From the NCBI GenBank assembly GCA_963785745.1, contig CAWAWR010000016.1, positions 310,001 through 374,000 of the forward strand: a stretch of DNA of 64,000 bases. The letters are read 5' to 3'. Positions 30,449-39,570 of this stretch are shown here, piece after piece (positions within the stretch are counted from its first letter, which is position 1; each line of letters starts with the position of its first letter). The stretch comes from VAZQ01 sp963785745 (GTDB lineage Bacteria; Pseudomonadota; Alphaproteobacteria; Rhizobiales; Xanthobacteraceae). Below the pieces are notes generated by a model. It did not search any database and was not told where the DNA came from. It worked only from the letters and a program-made list of their open reading frames with translations. A program made the position numbers and the translations under genes.

Positions 30449-32200
30449 ATGAACGCCCGCCCCACCGACCGCCTCGCGATCGCGGTCGCCCAGCTCAACC
30501 CCACCGTCGGCGACGTCGATGGCAACGCCGCCAAGGCCCGCGCGGCGCGCGCGCAGGCCGTGCGCGACGGCGCCGATCTTGTCGCCTTCTCCGAGCTGTT
30601 CATTTGCGGCTATCCGCCGGAAGATCTCGTGCTCAAGCCGGCCCTGCAGGCCGCCTGCCGCGCCAAGGTCGAGGAGTTGGCGCGCGAGACCGCCGACGGC
30701 GGCCCGGCGATGCTGATCGGCACGCCCTGGGTCGAGGACGGCAAGCTCTACAACGCCTATTGCCTGCTCGAGGGCGGCGCCATCGCCGCCGTGCGCCGCA
30801 AGGTCGATCTGCCGAACTACGGCGTGTTCGACGAGAAGCGCGTGTTCGCGCCCGGGCCGATGCCGGGGCCGGTGAATTTCCGCGGCGTGCGGCTTGGGGT
30901 GCCGATCTGCGAGGATATCTGGGGCGCCGATGTGGTCGAGACGCTGGCCGAGACCGGCACCGAATTGATGATCGTGCCGAACGGCTCGCCCTATCACCGC
31001 GACAAGGACGACGTCCGGCTCAACATCGCCGTCGCGCGCGTGACCGAGAGCGACCTGCCGATGGTCTATGTTAACCAGGTCGGCGCGCAGGACGAGCTGA
31101 TCTTCGACGGCGCGTCGTTCGGCCTGCATGCCGACCGCTCGCTGGCGTTCCAGCTTCCGGCCTTCACCGAGCAGGTGACGACCGTGCGCTGGGAGCGCAG
31201 CGGCAATACCTGGCGATGCGCCGGCGGGCCGGTGGCGAAGCTCATGGGCGACGGCGATCGCGAGGACTACATCGCCTGCGTGCTCGGGCTGCGCGACTAC
31301 GTCGCCAAGAACGGCTTCAAGGGCGTGGTGCTCGGGCTCTCGGGCGGCATCGATTCCGCGCTGGTGGCGGCGATGGCGGTCGATGCGCTGGGCGCCGAGC
31401 GGGTGCGCTGCGTGATGCTGCCATACCGCTTCACGTCGCAGGCCTCGCTCGACGATGCGGCGTCGGTCGCCAAGGCGCTGCGCGTCAAATACGATGTGGT
31501 GCCGATCGAGCAGGCGGTGCAGGGCCTCGAACAGACGCTGTCGCCGCTGTTCAAGGATCTACCGCGCGACGTGACCGAGGAGAATTTGCAGGCGCGCGCG
31601 CGCGGCACGATCCTGATGGCGGTCTCCAACAAGTTCGGCCTCATGGTGGTGACGACCGGCAACAAATCGGAAATGTCGGTCGGCTACGCCACGCTCTACG
31701 GCGACATGAACGGCGGCTTCAATCCGGTGAAGGACCTCTACAAGACCGAGGTCTATCGGCTCGCGCGGCTACGCAATCAATGGAAGCCCGACGGGGCGAT
31801 GGGGCCGGACGGCCATGTGATCCCCGACAACATCATCACCCGCCCGCCGACCGCGGAGCTGCGCGAGAACCAGACCGACCAGGATTCGCTGCCGCCTTAC
31901 GATACGCTCGACGCGATCCTCGAGCGGCTGGTGGAGCGCGAACAGCCGCTTGCGGCGATCGTCGATGCCGGCTTCGACAAGGAAACGGTGGCGCGGGTGG
32001 CGCGCATGCTCGACCTCGCCGAATACAAGCGCCGCCAGTCGGCGCCGGGCGTGAAGGTGACGCTGAAGAATTTCGGCCGCGACCGGCGCTATCCGATCGT
32101 GAACCGTTTTCGTGACTCTGGCGCACCCCTGGCGCAGCCCGATCGCGCATTGCTCAAGGACACGAGCGTGAGCGGGAAGGGCGACGCGTTCGACTATTGA
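30449..32200 (+). CDS. nadE: Glutamine-hydrolysing NAD+ synthase
   Basis: Last step of NAD synthesis: amidates deamido-NAD using glutamine. The 583-aa protein fuses two domains. The N-terminal nitrilase-fold amidase has the triad Glu49 (FSELF), Lys118 (RRKVDLPNYG) and Cys154 (PICEDIWG). The C-terminal synthetase has the P-loop GLSGGIDSALVAAMA at about residue 297 onward and the TTGNKSEMSVGY and NGGFNPVKDLYKT motifs. The order and length match the bacterial two-domain enzyme. The start ATG is at 30449 (MNARPTDRL). Its end is 22 bp from the convergent beta-propeller gene. Confidence 0.95.
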   Translation: MNARPTDRLAIAVAQLNPTVGDVDGNAAKARAARAQAVRDGADLVAFSELFICGYPPEDLVLKPALQAACRAKVEELARETADGGPAMLIGTPWVEDGKLYNAYCLLEGGAIAAVRRKVDLPNYGVFDEKRVFAPGPMPGPVNFRGVRLGVPICEDIWGADVVETLAETGTELMIVPNGSPYHRDKDDVRLNIAVARVTESDLPMVYVNQVGAQDELIFDGASFGLHADRSLAFQLPAFTEQVTTVRWERSGNTWRCAGGPVAKLMGDGDREDYIACVLGLRDYVAKNGFKGVVLGLSGGIDSALVAAMAVDALGAERVRCVMLPYRFTSQASLDDAASVAKALRVKYDVVPIEQAVQGLEQTLSPLFKDLPRDVTEENLQARARGTILMAVSNKFGLMVVTTGNKSEMSVGYATLYGDMNGGFNPVKDLYKTEVYRLARLRNQWKPDGAMGPDGHVIPDNIITRPPTAELRENQTDQDSLPPYDTLDAILERLVEREQPLAAIVDAGFDKETVARVARMLDLAEYKRRQSAPGVKVTLKNFGRDRRYPIVNRFRDSGAPLAQPDRALLKDTSVSGKGDAFDY

Positions 32201-32222
32201 AGGCCGCGACGCGCGCTTCGGC

Positions 32223-33284
32223 CTATTTTTTCACGTATTTCATCAGCCGTTTCGGGCCGACCTCGGCGCCGAAGATGTTGCCATTTCGATCGGCCGCGAC
32301 GCCCTCCGCGGCGCTGGTGCCGGTGATCTTCTCGACCGGGTCCGGAATCAGCGCCGTGACTTCGCCGGTGCGCGCGTTGCCGACGCGGATACCGCGCTTC
32401 CAGCCCGGATTGCTGTTGCGGACCGACTCCGATTCCGAGTCGGCGACATAGATCGTGTCGTTGCGGTCGATGAAGATGCCGCTCGGCCGGCTGAACTGCT
32501 TCCACTCGGCGATGAAATTGCCTTCCTGGTCGAAAATCTGGATGCGGTTGTTGTTGCGGTCGCCGACGAACAACCGGCCTTGCGAATCCATCGCCAGCGC
32601 GTGCGGGATATCGAGCTCGCCCGGGCCGGAGCCCTTCTTGCCCCAGGTCTTGATGAACTTGCCGTTGCGATCGAACTTCACAATGCGCGCATTGGTGTTG
32701 CCGCCGTGGCCGTCCGCAACGAAAACGTCGCCGTTGGGCGCAACGAAGACAGCGGATGGCGCATTGAACTCGTCGTTGCCGGCACCGGCGACGCCAGCCT
32801 TACCGAGCGTCAGCAGGAGCTTGCCATCCGGGCTGAACTTGAAGACCTGATGACCCTTGCCGTCCTTGCCGACGCCGTCGGTGAGCCAGACATTGCCGTC
32901 GCGATCGACATGGATGCCGTGCGGAAAGATGGTGAGGCCGGCGCCGAAACTCTTCACCAGCCGCCCGGATGCGTCGAACTTGAGGATCGGATCGAGTTTC
33001 GAGCCCTCGCAGGCAAAGGGGACACCTGCCTTCAGTTGGCCGGGCGGTGCGAACGCGCCGCAGCGTTCGCCGACCCAGACGCTGGTGCCGTCGGGATCGA
33101 TATCGACCGCGCTGGTCGAGCCCCAGGTTCGGCCGTCCGGCAATTGCGCCCAATTGTCGATCGACCGGTAAGGATTTGGCAGCGAGTTGGTCGGAGTTGT
33201 GGCCTGGGTCAGGGCCTCGCCGCCGAAGATCGTGACGGCGGCGGTGATGGCGAGCGCGAATGCATGGCGGGCTTGCTGCGGCAT
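32223..33284 (-). CDS. Secreted NHL-repeat beta-propeller protein (peptidylglycine lyase-like)
   Basis: A 353-aa exported protein (signal peptide at about residues 8-28). NHL-type repeats are easy to see: GLTIFPHGIHVDRDGNVWLTD, NAPSAVFVAPNGDVFVAD, IPHALAMDSQGRLFVGD and FSRPSGIFIDRNDTIYVAD, each a blade of a roughly six-bladed propeller. The set resembles the lyase domain of peptidylglycine alpha-amidating enzymes, but activity is unproven. The ATG at 33284 has a gggagg site; a longer in-frame start lacks support. It is divergent from soxC with 200 bp between starts, so it might be co-regulated with the sulfite dehydrogenase. Confidence 0.82.
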   Translation of the reverse strand: MPQQARHAFALAITAAVTIFGGEALTQATTPTNSLPNPYRSIDNWAQLPDGRTWGSTSAVDIDPDGTSVWVGERCGAFAPPGQLKAGVPFACEGSKLDPILKFDASGRLVKSFGAGLTIFPHGIHVDRDGNVWLTDGVGKDGKGHQVFKFSPDGKLLLTLGKAGVAGAGNDEFNAPSAVFVAPNGDVFVADGHGGNTNARIVKFDRNGKFIKTWGKKGSGPGELDIPHALAMDSQGRLFVGDRNNNRIQIFDQEGNFIAEWKQFSRPSGIFIDRNDTIYVADSESESVRNSNPGWKRGIRVGNARTGEVTALIPDPVEKITGTSAAEGVAADRNGNIFGAEVGPKRLMKYVKK

Positions 33285-33484
33285 CTGAGTCCTCCCTTGG
33301 CAGCGCGCGGGTTCGATCCCCGCTTTGTTCATCGGCTGAGTGCCGATGACAGATTGCGCCTCGCCGATTTTCGCCGCAAGGACCGGTGCAACATGGAAAC
33401 GGGCGTCCGTAGGTGATAGGCTCTCGCCGGCAATTCGATCGTCTCAATAGAATCGAATGCACGGGAGCTACCAGGGAGGGCGCC

Positions 33485-34783
33485 ATGGTGCGCAAGACGT
33501 CACAGCCATCGCTGGGCGAACAGGAATTCGTTGCTGGCAACGGGCTCTTGCATCGCCGCGTGTTTCTCGCAGGCGGCGCGTCGCTTGCATTGTCGGGTTA
33601 CGCATTGAGCGACCGCGCCGACGCGGCACCGCTGCCGGTCGAGCCGTGGATGCGCTATCCGACCACGGACGGCTTTGCCGGCTATGGCTCGCCGTCGCGT
33701 TTCGAAAAGCATGTCATGCGCGAAGGCATGCAGCAGCAGGCGAACGCACCGCCCGGGCTCGGTTCCATCCGCACGCCTCTGCACCGGCTCGACGGCACCA
33801 TCACGCCGAACGGCTTGCACTTCGTGCGGCTGCACTCGGGCGTCCCCGATATCGATCCGGACAAGCACAAGCTCCTGATCCATGGCCTGGTCGACCGTCC
33901 GCTGATCTTCACGCTCGACACGCTTGCCAAATATCCGTTGGAGTCGCGCATCTACTTCCTGGAATGCGGCGGCAACAGCCAGTTGCTCTACCAGCGCAAG
34001 CCGGTGCAGGCCGGCGTGCAGCGCCTCCACGGCCAGATCTGCTGTTCGGACTGGACCGGCGTGCGGCTCTCCACGCTGCTCGAGGAGACCGGCGTCAAGC
34101 CGAATGCGAAATGGATCGTCGCGGAAGGCGCCGACGCTTCCGGCATGGCGCGCAGCATACCGATGTCCAAGGTGATGGACGACGCGTTCGTCGCGCTCTA
34201 CCAGAACGGCGAACGGCTGCGGCCGGAGAACGGCTATCCGATGCGGCTGTTCCTGCCCGGCTACCAGGGCAACGCGCAGGTGAAGTACCTGCGCCGCGTC
34301 AAGGTCACCGAAGGCCCGACGCATACGCGCGACGAGACCTCGCGCTATTCGATCGCGCGCCACGACGGCACCACGCTGCAATTCTTCCTGGTGATGGAGG
34401 CGAAGTCGGTGATCACCCAGCCGGCGCCCGAGCTGAAGCTGCAAGGCCCCGGCTACTACAAGATCTCAGGCCTCGCCTGGTCGGGACGCGGCCGCGGCAT
34501 CGTGCGCAAGGTCGAGGTCTCCGCCGACGGCGGCAAGAGCTGGGCGGAGGCCGCGATCCAGTCGCAGATCCTGCCGAAGGCGGTGGTGCGCTTCCACATG
34601 CCATGGCGCTGGGACGGGCAGCCCGCAATCCTGCAAAGCCGCTGCACCGACGATACCGGCTACGTGCAATGGACGCGCGACGCCATGATCGCGGAGCGCG
34701 GCCACACCGGGAACTATCACACCAACTGCATCTCAAGCTGGGCCGTGAGCGAAAAAGGGGAGGTGCGCCATGTCTATGCGTAG
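33485..34783 (+). CDS. soxC: SoxC-type sulfite/sulfane dehydrogenase, molybdopterin subunit
   Basis: Periplasmic molybdoenzyme of the sulfite oxidase family, 432 aa. A Tat signal with Arg24-Arg25 (HRRVFLAGG) exports the folded, cofactor-loaded protein. Cys161 in YFLECGGNSQ is the predicted Mo ligand. Substrate-side arginines lie in FLPGYQGNAQVKYLRRVKV, and the C-terminal dimerisation domain has the usual RGIVRKVEVSADGGKSW. The ATG at 33485 follows a gggaggg site. The next gene overlaps its end by 14 bp and encodes the electron-accepting cytochrome. The remaining sox genes are not in the window. MoaA (20.4 kb) supports the cofactor. Confidence 0.92.
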   Translation: MVRKTSQPSLGEQEFVAGNGLLHRRVFLAGGASLALSGYALSDRADAAPLPVEPWMRYPTTDGFAGYGSPSRFEKHVMREGMQQQANAPPGLGSIRTPLHRLDGTITPNGLHFVRLHSGVPDIDPDKHKLLIHGLVDRPLIFTLDTLAKYPLESRIYFLECGGNSQLLYQRKPVQAGVQRLHGQICCSDWTGVRLSTLLEETGVKPNAKWIVAEGADASGMARSIPMSKVMDDAFVALYQNGERLRPENGYPMRLFLPGYQGNAQVKYLRRVKVTEGPTHTRDETSRYSIARHDGTTLQFFLVMEAKSVITQPAPELKLQGPGYYKISGLAWSGRGRGIVRKVEVSADGGKSWAEAAIQSQILPKAVVRFHMPWRWDGQPAILQSRCTDDTGYVQWTRDAMIAERGHTGNYHTNCISSWAVSEKGEVRHVYA

Positions 34784-35291
34784 TCTTCTCCTCGTTGCGG
34801 CACTCGCGACGGTCGCTGACGCCGCCCTCGCGCAGGACAAGCCCCGGCTCGGGCGTCCGGCGTCACCGGAGGAAATCGCGTCCTGGGACATCACGATCGC
34901 GCCCGACGGCATCGGGCTTCCGCACGGCAGCGGCACCGCGCGGCAGGGCGAGCCGATCTACGTGGCGAAGTGTCAGGGCTGTCATGGCGTGAAGGGAACC
35001 GGCGGGCCCAATCTGGCTCTTGCCGGCGGCAACGGCACGATCGGCCAGCCGAACCAGCTCAAGACTATCGGCAGCTTCTGGCCCTATGCGACGACGATCT
35101 TCGACTATGTGTTCACCTCGATGCCGTATCAGGAGACGAAGTCGCTGACGCACGACGAAACGTACGCTCTGACCGCGTATCTGCTCCACATCAATGGGAT
35201 CATCGGCGAGACCGACGTCGTCGACGCCAATACGCTGCCCAAGGTGAAAATGCCGAACCGCGACAAGTTCATCATGCACATCACGGAGTGA
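34770..35291 (+). CDS. soxD: SoxD-like c-type cytochrome, partner of SoxC
   Basis: A 173-aa exported cytochrome: signal peptide at residues 1-21, and one haem site Cys68-x2-Cys71-His72 (CQGCHGVKG). The C-terminal half has TSMPYQETKSLTHDETYALTAYLLHINGII, with a candidate axial Met. It is mono-haem, shorter than the classic di-haem SoxD of Paracoccus, and resembles the SoxD/SorB-like cytochromes paired with SoxC in Bradyrhizobium-type bacteria. The 14-bp overlap with soxC indicates coupled translation. It passes electrons from sulfite or sulfane sulfur to the respiratory chain. Confidence 0.88.
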   Translation: MSMRSLLLVAALATVADAALAQDKPRLGRPASPEEIASWDITIAPDGIGLPHGSGTARQGEPIYVAKCQGCHGVKGTGGPNLALAGGNGTIGQPNQLKTIGSFWPYATTIFDYVFTSMPYQETKSLTHDETYALTAYLLHINGIIGETDVVDANTLPKVKMPNRDKFIMHITE

Positions 35292-35325
35292 TGGCGGCGC
35301 GCTGCCTTAGGGCAGGGCGGAAGCG

Positions 35326-36417
35326 TCAGTTCGGCGGAATGAAGGGCGGGCCGACGGTGCGCACCTTGGGCTTGCCTTCGCCGGTTTGCTGCTTTGCCGG
35401 CGCGGCGGCTGGCGTTTGCGCGGGCGCGGTGCCTTTGGGCTGTGCGCCCTTGCCCTTGGCGGCGGGTGCGCCCTTGCCGCGGGTGTCCGCCGGCTGCGAC
35501 AGCACCTTGGCCTGCTCCTCGGTCACGACGATGTCGCCTTGCTCGACGGTGTTGTCTTCGAGGTGCTGGAGCGCCTGCGACCAGGTCTGACCGGGGGCGC
35601 GGCAACTGCACGACGGATTGAACGCCTTGCGGAACGCGAATGCGTTGGGCAGCTCGGAGTAGCTGCGACCGCCGGTCGACGTCGCCTGCGCGATGTCCTC
35701 GCCCGGATTGCGGTGGCTGTAGAGCGCCACTTCCGCCGCCGGACACATGCGCTGGCAGACCTGCTCGTCCTGCGGGAAGCTCGCCGGTGTCGTCGAATAG
35801 GAGATCGGGAAGTAGTAGCCGTCGCAGGTGCGCACGCAGACGGTGCGATAGGTGTCGCCCGAGGCGCCCGGCGGCATGGCCGGTGTGATGATGGTGCCGC
35901 CGCCGAACAGGTTCTCGAAGAAATTGCCGCCGCCGCCGCGGTTGGCGTACTGCTTGTATTGCGGGCCGCAATCGTTCTGCCCGAGCGACGCCAGGATGGT
36001 GCGTCGCTCGCCTTCGCGGTCGGCCGTGTTGCCTTGCAGCCGCTGGAGATCGGCCAGCACGCGGTCGAGGTTTGCGCGCATCTGCTGGATCTGGTTGTTG
36101 ATCGGGCCGCATTGCTGCGGCTGTCCGCCGAACAGCGAGAAGAAACCGCGGCCCTCGCAACCCATTTTCCGGCCCTGCGCCGAGAGACGATCGAGCTCGA
36201 CCTGTTGGCGCTGGGCGGTCTCTTCGTAACGCTTGATCTGTTCGGCGCGCTGCGGATCGACCTGGCCGCGGTCGGCCATCGCGAGCTGCGCTTCGAGCCG
36301 CGAGCAGATCGGGTTGCGCTGTGAGGCGCCGGGCGGCAGCGGCTGCTGTGCATCCGCGGCCGTCGCGCAGGCGGTGGCGAGCGCAACCAAGATTGCACGG
36401 CGCAATAGTGTCCGCAT
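35326..36417 (-). CDS. DUF2865 domain-containing exported protein
   Basis: A 363-aa protein with a signal peptide (residues 1-23, ATAADA-Q). The order is a Cys-bearing stretch, a helical coiled coil (about 45-135, many Gln/Arg, e.g. INNQIQQMRANLDRVLADLQRLQG), then the DUF2865 core with GDTYRTVCVRTCDGYYFPISYST, DEQVCQRMCPAAEVALYSHRNPGED and FNPSCSCRAPGQTW, where regularly spaced Cys pairs suggest disulfides. The tail is Lys/Ala/Pro-rich. The family is restricted to Hyphomicrobiales and has no known function. The ATG at 36417 is chosen for its signal peptide; two upstream in-frame ATGs exist. Confidence 0.84.
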   Translation of the reverse strand: MRTLLRRAILVALATACATAADAQQPLPPGASQRNPICSRLEAQLAMADRGQVDPQRAEQIKRYEETAQRQQVELDRLSAQGRKMGCEGRGFFSLFGGQPQQCGPINNQIQQMRANLDRVLADLQRLQGNTADREGERRTILASLGQNDCGPQYKQYANRGGGGNFFENLFGGGTIITPAMPPGASGDTYRTVCVRTCDGYYFPISYSTTPASFPQDEQVCQRMCPAAEVALYSHRNPGEDIAQATSTGGRSYSELPNAFAFRKAFNPSCSCRAPGQTWSQALQHLEDNTVEQGDIVVTEEQAKVLSQPADTRGKGAPAAKGKGAQPKGTAPAQTPAAAPAKQQTGEGKPKVRTVGPPFIPPN

Positions 36418-36519
36418 CACTGTCTCATCCATGGAGAGAGCCGCACCCACCCGACGCATGACCTGGAAAGCATGAAGAAGCGCCGGAATGGTGTCCAAAG
36501 TGTGAACGCATACTAGGGC

Positions 36520-37441
36520 TTAGCGGTTTTCCGGGCCAGTATTGCCGGCGGCCGGCGCGATCTTACCAACAGCAACCGGACGCGTTTCGCTGCGCAAGTT
36601 CCACAAGATTCCGCTGATGATCAGTCCGGCTCCGGCGAAAACAAAGATGTCGAGCGGTTCCGAATAGAGCCACCAGCCGACCACCGCGATCAGCGGAATC
36701 CGCATGAAGTCGAGCGGCACCACAAGGCTCGCGTCCCCCGCGCGGAAGGCGTTGGTCATGCAGAAATGCGCGAACAACCCGGCCGTCCCGAGCCCAATGA
36801 TGGCGGGCGCCAGGTCCCATCCGATCTTGTCGACAAAGGTGACGCCGGCGCCGGCCACGCCCAGCACGAGCTGGATCGCGTTCATCCAGAACACGATCGT
36901 GAAAGTCGAATTCGGTGGCGGTGAGCTTCTTGGTGGCGACGATCTGGATGGCATAGCCGAGCGCCGCCGCCAGCACCATCAGCGAGGCCGGCTGGAACGT
37001 TTCCATTCCCGGCCGCACGATCACGATCACGCCGGCAATCCCTAAGATGACCGCCCCGATGCGGCTCGGCGTCATGCGTTCGCCGAGGAAGAATGGCGCG
37101 AGCAGGATGGTCCAGGCCGGCATGGTGAATTCGAGTGCGAACACCGTCGCGAGCGGCAACAGCAGCACGCTCCACGCCCAGAGATATTGCGAACCGAAAT
37201 GGATGCTGTTGCGCAACAGGTGCAGGCCGAAGCGCTTGGTCTTGACGGCGTGCCGCAGCTCCGGCCGCACGGCCATGATCGCGAGCACGATCAGAATCCC
37301 GACGGCGGCGCGGATCGTGAGCATTTCAACGACGCTCAACGATCCCGACAGTCCTCGGATCGCGATCGCCATGACCGAAAACGACAGCAGCGTGCCGGTC
37401 ATCCAGGCGACGACGACCAGAAGCTGGCGGGGTGAGGTCAC
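36520..37441 (-). pseudogene. DMT superfamily (EamA) transporter, split by a single-base frameshift
   Basis: Ten-helix drug/metabolite exporter with two EamA halves. The N-terminal half runs from TLLSFSVMAIAIRGL to ATKKLTATE. The frame shifts by +1 at GAATTCGA (complement of 36906-36913) and resumes with TFTIVFWMNAIQLVLG. Deleting one T gives ATESTFTIVFWM and a continuous 306-aa protein with the second EamA half (AHFCMTNAFRAGDASLVVPLDF). The start is probably the GTG at 37441, the first base of the adjacent repeat; an ATG at 37402 is an alternative. The substrate is unknown. The lesion is probably artefactual. Confidence 0.82.
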
Positions 37442-37604
37442 TAGTGTCCCGATTCCGAGTTTCGTATGCCTTCGCGGCATCCATTGATACGAACGTCGGA
37501 ATCAAAGGACACTAGCAACTCTATGAGTTTAGTGTGGTTTTGGATTTGACGTTCCTATACGAGGTTGCTGCGAAAAGATAGGAACGTCAAATCCACCACA
37601 CTAG
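37441..37604. repeat. Two-hairpin intergenic repeat, copy B
   Basis: Same plan as the element at 8843-9010. Hairpin 1 (37441-37515) starts ctagtgtccc and ends with ggacactag, with inner arms attccgagtttcgtat and atacgaacgtcggaat. The spacer is caactctatgagtt. Hairpin 2 (about 37530-37604) has arms gatttgacgttcctat and ataggaacgtcaaatc with outer tagtgtgg and ccacacta. Right after it, 37601-37620 (ctagcgtcccgaattccgaa) looks like the left arm of a further, truncated hairpin 1. The element lies between the DMT transporter start and the maiA stop. Confidence 0.85.
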
Positions 37605-37629
37605 CGTCCCGAATTCCGAAGAGGCTGCT

Positions 37630-38265
37630 TCACTCCGCATCGGGCTGGTTCTCGGGCCGCGCCTTTTCGAAGGCCGGCAGCTTGGCGCACGCGGCGTCCA
37701 CAGCGACGATCTTCGGATATTTATCGAGCGGCACTTTCAGCCGCCGCGCATTGGCGACCTGCGGGACGAGGCAGATGTCGGCGAGCGTCACCGTGCTGCC
37801 GCACGCATACGGCCCGGGACCGAGCATGGCTTCCAGCGCATCGAAGCCGGCGATCACCCAGTGATGGTACCAGGCGTCGATCTTGGCCTGGTCGTGGCCC
37901 AGTTCGTTCTTGAGGTAGCGCAGCGGCGCCACGTTGTTGAGCGGATGGATATCGCAGGCGACGAGCTGCGCCAGTGCCCGCACCTTGGCGCGTCCAATGG
38001 GATCGGCGGGCAATAGCGGCGGCTGCGGATGGATCTCGTCGAGATACTCGATGATCGCGAGCGATTGCGTGAGCAGCTCACCCGAATTGAGCTTGAGCGC
38101 CGGCACCCGCATCTGCGGATTGATCGCCCTGAAATCCGGCTTGAGGTTCTGCCCGCCTTCCTTTTGCAGATGGATGGGAACGGTCTCGAAGGCGAGGTCC
38201 TTGAGATTGAACGCAATCCGCACGCGGTAGGCCGCGGACGAGCGGAAATACGAATAGAGCTTCAC
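37630..38265 (-). CDS. maiA: Maleylacetoacetate isomerase (zeta-class GST fold)
   Basis: Glutathione-dependent cis-trans isomerase of tyrosine/homogentisate breakdown, converting maleylacetoacetate to fumarylacetoacetate. The 211-aa protein has the zeta signature SSAAYRVRIAFNLK (Ser-Ser-x-x catalytic loop), NPQMRVPALKLNSGELLTQSLAIIEYLDE (glutathione binding), and the helical-domain motif CGSTVTLADICLVPQVANA. The start is a GTG at 38265 with an aaggggg site. A MarR regulator gene lies 83 bp upstream on the same strand and may control it. hmgA and fah partners are not in the window. Confidence 0.92.
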   Translation of the reverse strand: MKLYSYFRSSAAYRVRIAFNLKDLAFETVPIHLQKEGGQNLKPDFRAINPQMRVPALKLNSGELLTQSLAIIEYLDEIHPQPPLLPADPIGRAKVRALAQLVACDIHPLNNVAPLRYLKNELGHDQAKIDAWYHHWVIAGFDALEAMLGPGPYACGSTVTLADICLVPQVANARRLKVPLDKYPKIVAVDAACAKLPAFEKARPENQPDAE

Positions 38266-38348
38266 AGTGTCCCCCTTCCGGATCGAGGGGCCGTTCGTGA
38301 CAGGCCGCAGAGCGATGTTCAAGGGGCGATGTTCAAGCCTGGTGTGAA

Positions 38349-38858
38349 CTAGCGTCCGCCTTTCGCCACGAGCTCGGCGGAGCGTTGCGTCAACTGCGCC
38401 ACGGCGCGGTCGAAGGCGGCGCGGTCGGCGGCCGGCACGACTTCGGACAGCTTCTCGGTGAACTCGCGGGCGCGCGGCGCCAGCTCCTCGTAGACCGCGC
38501 GGCCGGCCGGGGTCAGCGACAGGAAGGCCTCGCGCAGGTCGGCGCGGTTGGCCTTGCGGGTCACGAATTTGCGCTCCTCGAGCTGTGCCACCGCGCGCGA
38601 GACCTTGGTCTTGTGCATGTGGGTGCGGGCGCCGATGGCCTTGCCGGTCATCACCCCGAACTGGCCCAGGCTGACCAGCACCCGCCATTCAGGTATCCCG
38701 ATACCGTACTTGGAATAGACCTGGGTCAGCGCCTGGGACACCAGGCTGGAGAGCACATTGAGGCGGTGAGGCAGGAAGCCTTCGAGCTGAATGACCGGCT
38801 TTTCGGCCTGTTCGGCGCGGTCGGTCTCGACGTCTTCGGCCGGACTGGAATTGGTCAT
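38349..38858 (-). CDS. MarR family transcriptional regulator
   Basis: A 169-aa regulator. The winged-helix core reads IPEWRVLVSLGQFGVMTGKAIGARTHMHKTKVSRAVAQLEERKFVTRKAN, with the recognition helix HMHKTKVSRAVAQLE and the wing ADLREAFLSLTPAGRAV, flanked by dimerisation helices. The N-terminal 25 residues are acidic and disordered-looking. It is directly upstream of maiA on the same strand, so control of homogentisate catabolism is a reasonable guess; MarR proteins typically respond to aromatic ligands. No operator palindrome is obvious to me. Confidence 0.88.
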   Translation of the reverse strand: MTNSSPAEDVETDRAEQAEKPVIQLEGFLPHRLNVLSSLVSQALTQVYSKYGIGIPEWRVLVSLGQFGVMTGKAIGARTHMHKTKVSRAVAQLEERKFVTRKANRADLREAFLSLTPAGRAVYEELAPRAREFTEKLSEVVPAADRAAFDRAVAQLTQRSAELVAKGGR

Positions 38859-38998
38859 CGTCTGTGCGCCCCGGGCGCAGTGCCAGCCCGGATGCGTTGG
38901 CGGCCGCTACGCGCAGAGCGGGAAGATGACGTAATACCAGACGCTGCGCAACGGCGGCGGAAGCCGTGGAGGGAGCGATCAGGGCCGGTGGTAAGGGG

Positions 38999-39310
38999 TT
39001 AGCGCGCGCACTCGATGGCGACGAATTCGTCGCAGCCGGCGCCTCTGCAAGCCGGGGTGGTGCTTGCGGGCACGACCCCGGTGAGGTCGTCGCGGTCGAC
39101 TCGCCCGTAAGAGGCCGCCTGGCTGAAATCGCGAGAGCGGCAATAGGCGGCGGCCGCGGCCGCGCCGCACGGGGCGCCGGTCGCGAGACAACGATCGATA
39201 CCGTAACCGTCGGCGTAGCTGGCGATGATGAAGATGCGCTTCTCGGCCTGGGCCGAAACATTGAAATGAAGGGCGGCTGCAAAGGTGAGTGCGGCAAGGA
39301 CGTAGCGCAT
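38999..39310 (-). CDS. Small exported cysteine-containing protein, hypothetical
   Basis: A 103-aa protein with a signal peptide (about residues 1-22, cleavage after AQA). The mature part is RIFIIASYADGYGIDRCLATGAPC and then ACRGAGCDEFVAIECAR at the end. Six Cys, mostly in the last 60 residues, suggest a small disulfide-bonded periplasmic protein. I do not recognise the family, though similar short proteins beginning EKRIFIIAS are found in Bradyrhizobium-like genomes (from memory). The ATG at 39310 is the first that leaves a normal leader. Confidence 0.7.
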   Translation of the reverse strand: MRYVLAALTFAAALHFNVSAQAEKRIFIIASYADGYGIDRCLATGAPCGAAAAAAYCRSRDFSQAASYGRVDRDDLTGVVPASTTPACRGAGCDEFVAIECAR

Positions 39311-39570
39311 CGGTTTTTTCTCGCTGTTGCGCACCGTGATTTGGTAGCGGCGCGCAGGATGCGCGTGACCTGTTAACACCTCGTCAATCTGACGCGCCCC
39401 GCAGGGTCGCTGCTGATAGCGTCGAGTGGGGCCGGGACGCTATGGCGCCGCGGCCACACTCGCAAAAACTCCGCCAGTTCCCCATTCAACGGAATATCGC
39501 TGTGGCATGATACCGGCGCCATTGCCCACAGAGCTGCCGGTGGATTTGCGCCGGTTTGGAGGTTTGTCGA

